From Takifugu bimaculatus (Eukaryota; Chordata; Actinopteri; Tetraodontiformes; Tetraodontidae), in NCBI GenBank assembly GCA_004026145.2, contig CP034976.1, positions 14,557,257-14,621,256 on the forward strand: a stretch of 64,000 nucleotides of DNA, read 5' to 3'. The notes beneath the pieces were generated by a model that was not told where the DNA came from, ran no database searches, and saw only the letters and a list, made by a program, of their open reading frames with translations. Of the stretch, positions 59,101-64,000 are shown in pieces. The position numbers were made by a program, and so were the translations under genes. Every line of letters starts with the position of its first letter. Positions within the stretch are counted from its first letter, which is position 1.

Positions 59101-60126
59101 ATGTACCAAAACTAACTTTCACAATGCTTAAATTTGTCATTATCGCAGAAATATAAGTTTAGTTATGGTGACGACCCAGCGCCCAGAAGCCACAGGAAGC
59201 CCGCGTAAGTGTCATGTTTTGTGGGCGGGACTTGCCCGAATTTGAGCACTTTGATTGGGCAATAAAGTTGAAAGAGAGGAAATTGACATTTATGGTAGGA
59301 CGGGCTTCACGTCAATCAACACGACTGGTTTTTTTGGATACGATATCACACACATACATACATTTTAACAATCAGGTGTTTGTCCTAAAGATATGACTTC
59401 AACAACGTAGGTTTCTTCTTAGCAGTATCGTCATGCCATTTCAACGTCAAGCGTCACAATAGTTGTATATTAAACCTATGCAACATAATGACGTATGATT
59501 CAGTTTCCAGACCAAATGTGTCCAATATGACAGCTACTGGACGTGGGGAGATTGCTATCTCATGTGTTCTGCCGAGCAGCTGCAAAGATGCTTTGGTAAG
59601 CAGACAGCTGCCATCACCGACATTCCAGGGTGAGCCATGAAATGAAACTTTAGCCTCTTTGTCAATACAAGTTGAAATGATCCCCCACTGGGTCACCTCT
59701 GATACGCGCTTCATGAGGCTAAAACAAAAAAGCACTGTTTGCATAAAAACACCAATTTGATGAGAGAATAGAGTCAAACCTCCAAATTTTCAGTTGTATT
59801 CCGGTGCTGTTTTCCAGATTTCAAATAATCCCCTTGGATCTTATACAAAAATAGCACTCATAGCAGACATGTGACAATGAATAATACGACATTTCCACTG
59901 AAAACACCTCACATGACAGTGAATCATTCAGGGATGGATGAACAGTGTGGAGAAGAAACCATCAAAATAGATTTTTTTTAATAACTTCCATGAGTAACCA
60001 AGTTAAATACAAAAGTTTTTGCAGCCACCCGCCAGAGCAGAACAGATTCTCCATCGGTCTGATTTACAGGTGTCATGCAGTGATGTAGTTTATCTTCGCA
60101 GAACAGTCAGAGGTGTTTATTAGCTT
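59054..60126 (-). other. SEH1L-CEP192 intergenic interval with CEP192 promoter
   Basis: About 1 kb separates the SEH1L stop from CEP192. It should hold the SEH1L 3' UTR, with possible signals AATAAA at 60116-60121 (very close to the stop) and ATTAAA at 59977-59982, followed by the CEP192 promoter elements. A 107-codon minus-strand ORF at 59454-59777 has no recognised homology and lies where SEH1L 3' UTR is expected. Confidence 0.5.
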
Positions 60127-63100
60127 TCACACATTCCAGCTGCTCTCATTGTGGCCTTTTGCATCCAACGTCCCTCTGAACTGAAACGCCCCAGGTAGCT
60201 GGCCTTCAGCCTCCGTCAGGGGCAGCAAGGCTCGAGATGAGTGCCTGTGTGGCAGAGCCTGCTGTGGAGGTGGAGCTGGCTCAGCATCGCAGTGCTCTAT
60301 GAGCGAAGAAGGAGGCAGCAGGTGACCATACATGGTCCCCGCTCTTGGAGGCTCCAGAGGTGGGAAGAAATACCTGAATCAACAGGACGACAGATACACA
60401 GACGGGGAGGAGACGATAGAATACGAGGGAAACACATAACAGAAAGTAAAAAAAAAAAAAATAACCGATTAAACAGAGAAAGATGGCGGCTGCAGACAGT
60501 GGTGACAAAGCCCAGCTGTCACTTCAGAAGATAAGCTGAAGACAAACATGCCTGATCCAGAGTGAAATTTTAAAACAAACATGCAATTTATGTGCACACA
60601 GCTCTCACCCTGAGCTTGTAGGTGACTAACACACATTTCAAATGGATTAACGGAAAAGCGCAAACAGGCAGATGAAGAGGAGACGTTAGTAATATGCAGG
60701 ATGTTGGTATATCTTTGGAGAGGTCAGCTGCCGCTGGGGAGGGACAGACGGAGCTCTCTTCCAATTCCTGCATGCAACAAGCAGCACAAAAGTGCATTAT
60801 TTATTAACAAAACAACATTCAACGAGGATGTGGAGTGCAAGATATTTTCTATGCAGGTGTAAACTTAGTAAGCATTGAAAATAATGGTAAGAATTCAGCC
60901 CTGGAGCAGTCATGTAAAAGGTGCTCCAGAGGTCATGACCTGCAAAACACTCAACAGAATGTACGATTAAATCGGGCTTGTATATTTCTCTGTTATGTCT
61001 GTTATAAATAAAGCTGATAGGAAAACCCAGCAATGCGTTCTGCAATATCTTAGAACCCCCATTAAAATATAGTTGTTATGGAAACTGCTGGAACACTGAT
61101 ACAATCACATCCTCAGTACGCAGAACATCAGCAGGTAAAAAGGCATGTACAGCAGAATCGAAGCTAAATATAAAAATAACTGAATAAAAAGGGTATTTTT
61201 TACTCATTTATTCCGCATGTGAAATAAACCAACATTTACGGCAAGTTATCAAACCTGTGCTGACAAGATCCCAAAACGTTTTTATATATCAAATCCAATA
61301 TCTGATAGGAAAACATGAAAAGGAAAAAAAAAAAAAAGCTAATTTGGGTCCAACTAGCTCAAACCAGAAATCTTACTAGAAAAAAAGTTAATATTTATTA
61401 AAAATTGAATCCACTTAACAGTTTATTAGATTTCTGATATGCTGAATGTGTTTAATTAAGAAAAGAATAGTGCCACACTGCCAAACACTGCCAACATTAG
61501 CCACTGGAATTACACACAAGACTGAGTGAACCGAGGTATTGGCTGCTGAAACACGTGTTAGAGGTTAGTCTCAGTTTATATCCGTTACCACCTCAGCTGT
61601 GTTCACATGAATCAAGTCTGGGCTCTCCGCAGCCACGTTACTGCGTTTGCTTGATAACCATTTGTCCTTCTCAGCAAAGAGTTTGGCACCACTCTAACCT
61701 GACATTTTGGATTTGATGTGATTGCTGCATATAAAATTAATCAAACCTCAAACCACCGTCCCTCAAGATGTAGCAGTTCATCTGATTTGTTCACGTTAAC
61801 ATCAGAAACAGCTCCGATCGTAGGCGCGCAACGGCTGCCGCCTTTGAAATAACAATCACATATTGGATTTATACAAAAACAAGTTTATTATCATTACTTT
61901 ATATACCAAAATGTTTTTTTTTCTCTCTCACACTGACAATGTAAAGTGGGACCACTGGCAACTACAGCACACATCGGTACAAACAGGAGGTATCATTCAT
62001 GTTGTTTGGAAAAGCAGCAGCACACAGCCAGCTCCGCGGGCCTGGTGCCGATACCCTGGGTGCCGGGAGCCAAGCTCTTTGCACGAGTGCAGCGTTTGGA
62101 CACTGTGGGGTCCAGGTAGTTGGTCAGTGAGCAGCAGCGGTCCGAGTCAGTGCGAGGCGTGGTTAGGTTGTCAGTTCTGACCGGCTCGGTTTTAGGGGGT
62201 GGGTGAGTGCCGCACGGATGCACCACACCACCTACCTTCCTGCTGACATGCCGTTCAGGGCGTTCTGAGAGGTGTGAACGGAGGAGCCCACGATGGTGCT
62301 CATGGCCGTGGGCTGACCCGACGAGCCTGTGAGCGGGCTGCCGTCGCCCTTCAGGATGCCCGTGCACTTCCAGTTGTCCATGTAGTTGGCTGAGAAGGAA
62401 AAGAAGCGGCAATGTCACCGAAACGGCGTCGGCAACAACCTATCCAGCAGCTTTTAAGATGCAGTACACTAGTGAGCATTCTGCACGTGCTAATGACAGA
62501 GTTGTACCTTTCCAGAGGCGCACGCAACCGTCGTCCCCAGAAGAGGCCAGCAGCGTGCTGGTGATGTTCCAGCTCACGCGCCACACCTGAGAGTTGTGGT
62601 TGTCAAACTGAGCCACAATCTGCAACTCAAACTTGGTGGGTCCCGAAGACGTGCTCTCCTTCCTGTTTGGCGGATCACAGTAATTAACACACAAGCCAAA
62701 TACTGTGGACTCTGCCGACGCCTCGTTCACACATGCACAAGATGAATCTGCGCTGCCAGAGTTCATCCTGCCACTGCCAGTATCAACTCTGGATCAGTTA
62801 GCAGAGCAAGGAGCCGCCATGTTGTCACTGCTCTGGTGTGCAAGTGTGAAAAGACCTTCAGAAAAGAAAATTAAACCTGACCTCATTGGAACGAGCTTAA
62901 AGATTCTGACGTCTTTAGTGGCGATGGCAAGCACGTGGAAAGACCTGCCGAGGTTTGGAGCGAAGGCAATGTCGTGAACGGCGTCGGTGACTGTCATCAG
63001 TGTCTCGGCTTTAGCATATTTCCTTTAAAACAGGGACATGTCAAACACGTCAAACTAAAAGATTATAATAAATTGTATAGTTCCAGAGCAGCTCCTACCT

Positions 63101-63857
63101 TGTGTTTTCATTGTATTCATAGATCTGTACTTTCCCACCGTACGTTACATTACTGTCGTCACTTCCCACTGCAAACATCGGCGGATGTGCACGAGAGCTG
63201 GATGGTGGGAAGAGCTGAAGGAAGTGTTACACTGAGGCCCCTTTTAAGACCATTGATCAATTTATTTACCTGTTAGTTGGATTCATTTCTCATCGATGAT
63301 GAATTTGACTCTACAACCTAGAAATATGAATATTATTTAAAGGAAATTGGCTCACCTTGAAGGGTTCCAAGAGATGCAGCTGCAGCTGAGCTTGCAGGAG
63401 ATCTCATGCTGCAGAGACCACTGGCTCAGGTTCATCACATCCGGAGCCTCGTAGATCCTCACCACTCCGTCTGCAGAGCAGGTGGCCAGCATCAGGCCCA
63501 TGTGTTTGGGGGCAAACTTCACATCAGTCACTGAGGTGCGGCTGTCCACCAGGGTGGTTCTCTTGATCTAAAAATGGAAAGCTGTGGGTCAAACTGTGCC
63601 TAAATGACCCACTGATACACATTCCCAGCTGTGTTCAGTTACAAAATTGACAATTGTAGGGGCTCAAATGATAGTTTAGGTGCATGTACAGATATGAGAG
63701 TAGTACAAACCCAGTGGCTCAGTCCTCTCTGCTTGTCGTTAGACTCTCCTACAATTTCTTCCCAAACAGCAGCTGTCCTGTCAAAGGAGCAGGAGGCCAG
63801 AACCTGCCCAAATTCTGGATGAGCCCAGGTCACCCTCCAAACTGACCCGCTGTGTGT
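60127..63857 (-). CDS. seh1l: SEH1L, nucleoporin SEH1 (5' end beyond right edge)
   Basis: WD40 protein of the nuclear pore Y (NUP107-160) complex and of GATOR2, the amino-acid-sensing activator of mTORC1; also found at kinetochores. Exons: 63711-63857, 63356-63567, 63099-63197, 62882-63022, 62508-62662, 62236-62389 and 60127-60373; total 1155 nt, 384 residues plus stop TGA 60129-60127, all phases consistent. It begins at THSGSVWRVTWAHPEFGQVL, residue 55 in human, so about 54 residues (first exon or exons) are missing off the right edge. Near-identity to human over the propeller: ASCSFDRTAAVWEEIVGESN, DVKFAPKHMGLMLATCSADG, DIAFAPNLGRSFHVLAIATK, FDNHNSQVWRVSWNITSTLL. The last exon (RYFFPPLEPPRAG...LIEHCDAE) is the longer human isoform B-type C-terminus. 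No frame break. Confidence 0.97.
61884..61889 (-). terminator. seh1l: Possible intronic polyadenylation signal of short SEH1L isoform
   Basis: TTTATT on plus, AATAAA on minus, located in the 1.86-kb last intron downstream of the readthrough stop. Its placement suits a 3' UTR of about 350 nt for an isoform A-like transcript. Not proven by sequence alone. Confidence 0.4.
62232..62234 (-). other. seh1l: Alternative SEH1L stop codon by readthrough of exon 6 donor
   Basis: If the exon 6 donor (AG|GTAGGT) is not used, the frame reads S-A-G-R and then TAG immediately. This would yield a shorter protein ending at SAGR, comparable to human isoform A, which diverges at the same residue. A canonical AATAAA (61884-61889) lies about 345 nt downstream in the intron. 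Confidence 0.5.
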
Positions 63858-64000
63858 CTGCAGAGAAAAGAGATTTGCTCAAATTGACAAGCCCTGCAGA
63901 TTATAGGATGTCTACGTTAAAAAAAAGACGTGCAAAAATAGGAAAAGTTATATAATGTATAATTACGTTATGCAAGCACACTGGCAGATAAATTGTTTTA

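Larger units (their letters stand above)
60374..62235 (-). other. Last SEH1L intron, 1.86 kb
   Basis: Longest SEH1L intron in the window. AT-rich, without recognisable exon or mobile element. It contains the alternative stop and AATAAA described separately. Confidence 0.6.

Noticed and set aside
59454..59777. 107-codon minus-strand ORF with protein-like composition upstream of CEP192
   Set aside because: No homology recognised, weak donor, and it lies where the SEH1L 3' UTR is expected. Worth a protein search, but not supported as a gene.

Overview
The window is genomic DNA from a bony fish, most likely a spiny-rayed (percomorph-like) teleost. The reasons are spliced vertebrate genes with compact introns (mostly 70-900 bp in the dense part), very frequent CA/GT microsatellites, and a three-gene order, SEH1L - CEP192 - LDLRAD4, that matches human chromosome 18p11. 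All three genes lie on the minus strand, so the biological reading direction runs from high to low coordinates.

Layout. 63857-60127: SEH1L, a nucleoporin and GATOR2 WD40 protein, lacking only its first exon(s) beyond the right edge. About 59100-39490: CEP192, complete, with one noncoding and 49 coding exons that I traced by splice signals, reading phase and recognisable protein sequence; the predicted product is about 2721 residues. Three CEP192 exons each carry one surplus base that breaks the reading frame. 39360-38726: a CpG-rich block directly downstream of CEP192, touching a 100-N assembly gap (38626-38725); it may be an upstream LDLRAD4 promoter. 19480-18780: a second CpG-rich block holding the first coding exon of a short LDLRAD4 form. 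305-151: the LDLRAD4 transmembrane exon. The remaining LDLRAD4 exons lie beyond the left edge. Between these exons lies about 37 kb of intronic or upstream DNA with no convincing gene, only microsatellites, some inverted repeats and several AT-rich stretches that look like candidate conserved regulatory elements.

Roles. SEH1L works in the nuclear pore Y complex, at kinetochores and in GATOR2-mTORC1 signalling. CEP192 is the main scaffold of the pericentriolar material, recruiting PLK4 and the Aurora A/PLK1 module. LDLRAD4 is a membrane-anchored inhibitor of TGF-beta/SMAD signalling. They are neighbours by ancestral synteny, not an operon or pathway cassette. I found no transposase, phage, CRISPR, tRNA or rRNA gene and no evidence of an undescribed system; the most useful observations are the CEP192 frame breaks, two GC-AG introns, a possible SEH1L intronic polyadenylation isoform and the LDLRAD4 dual-promoter layout.
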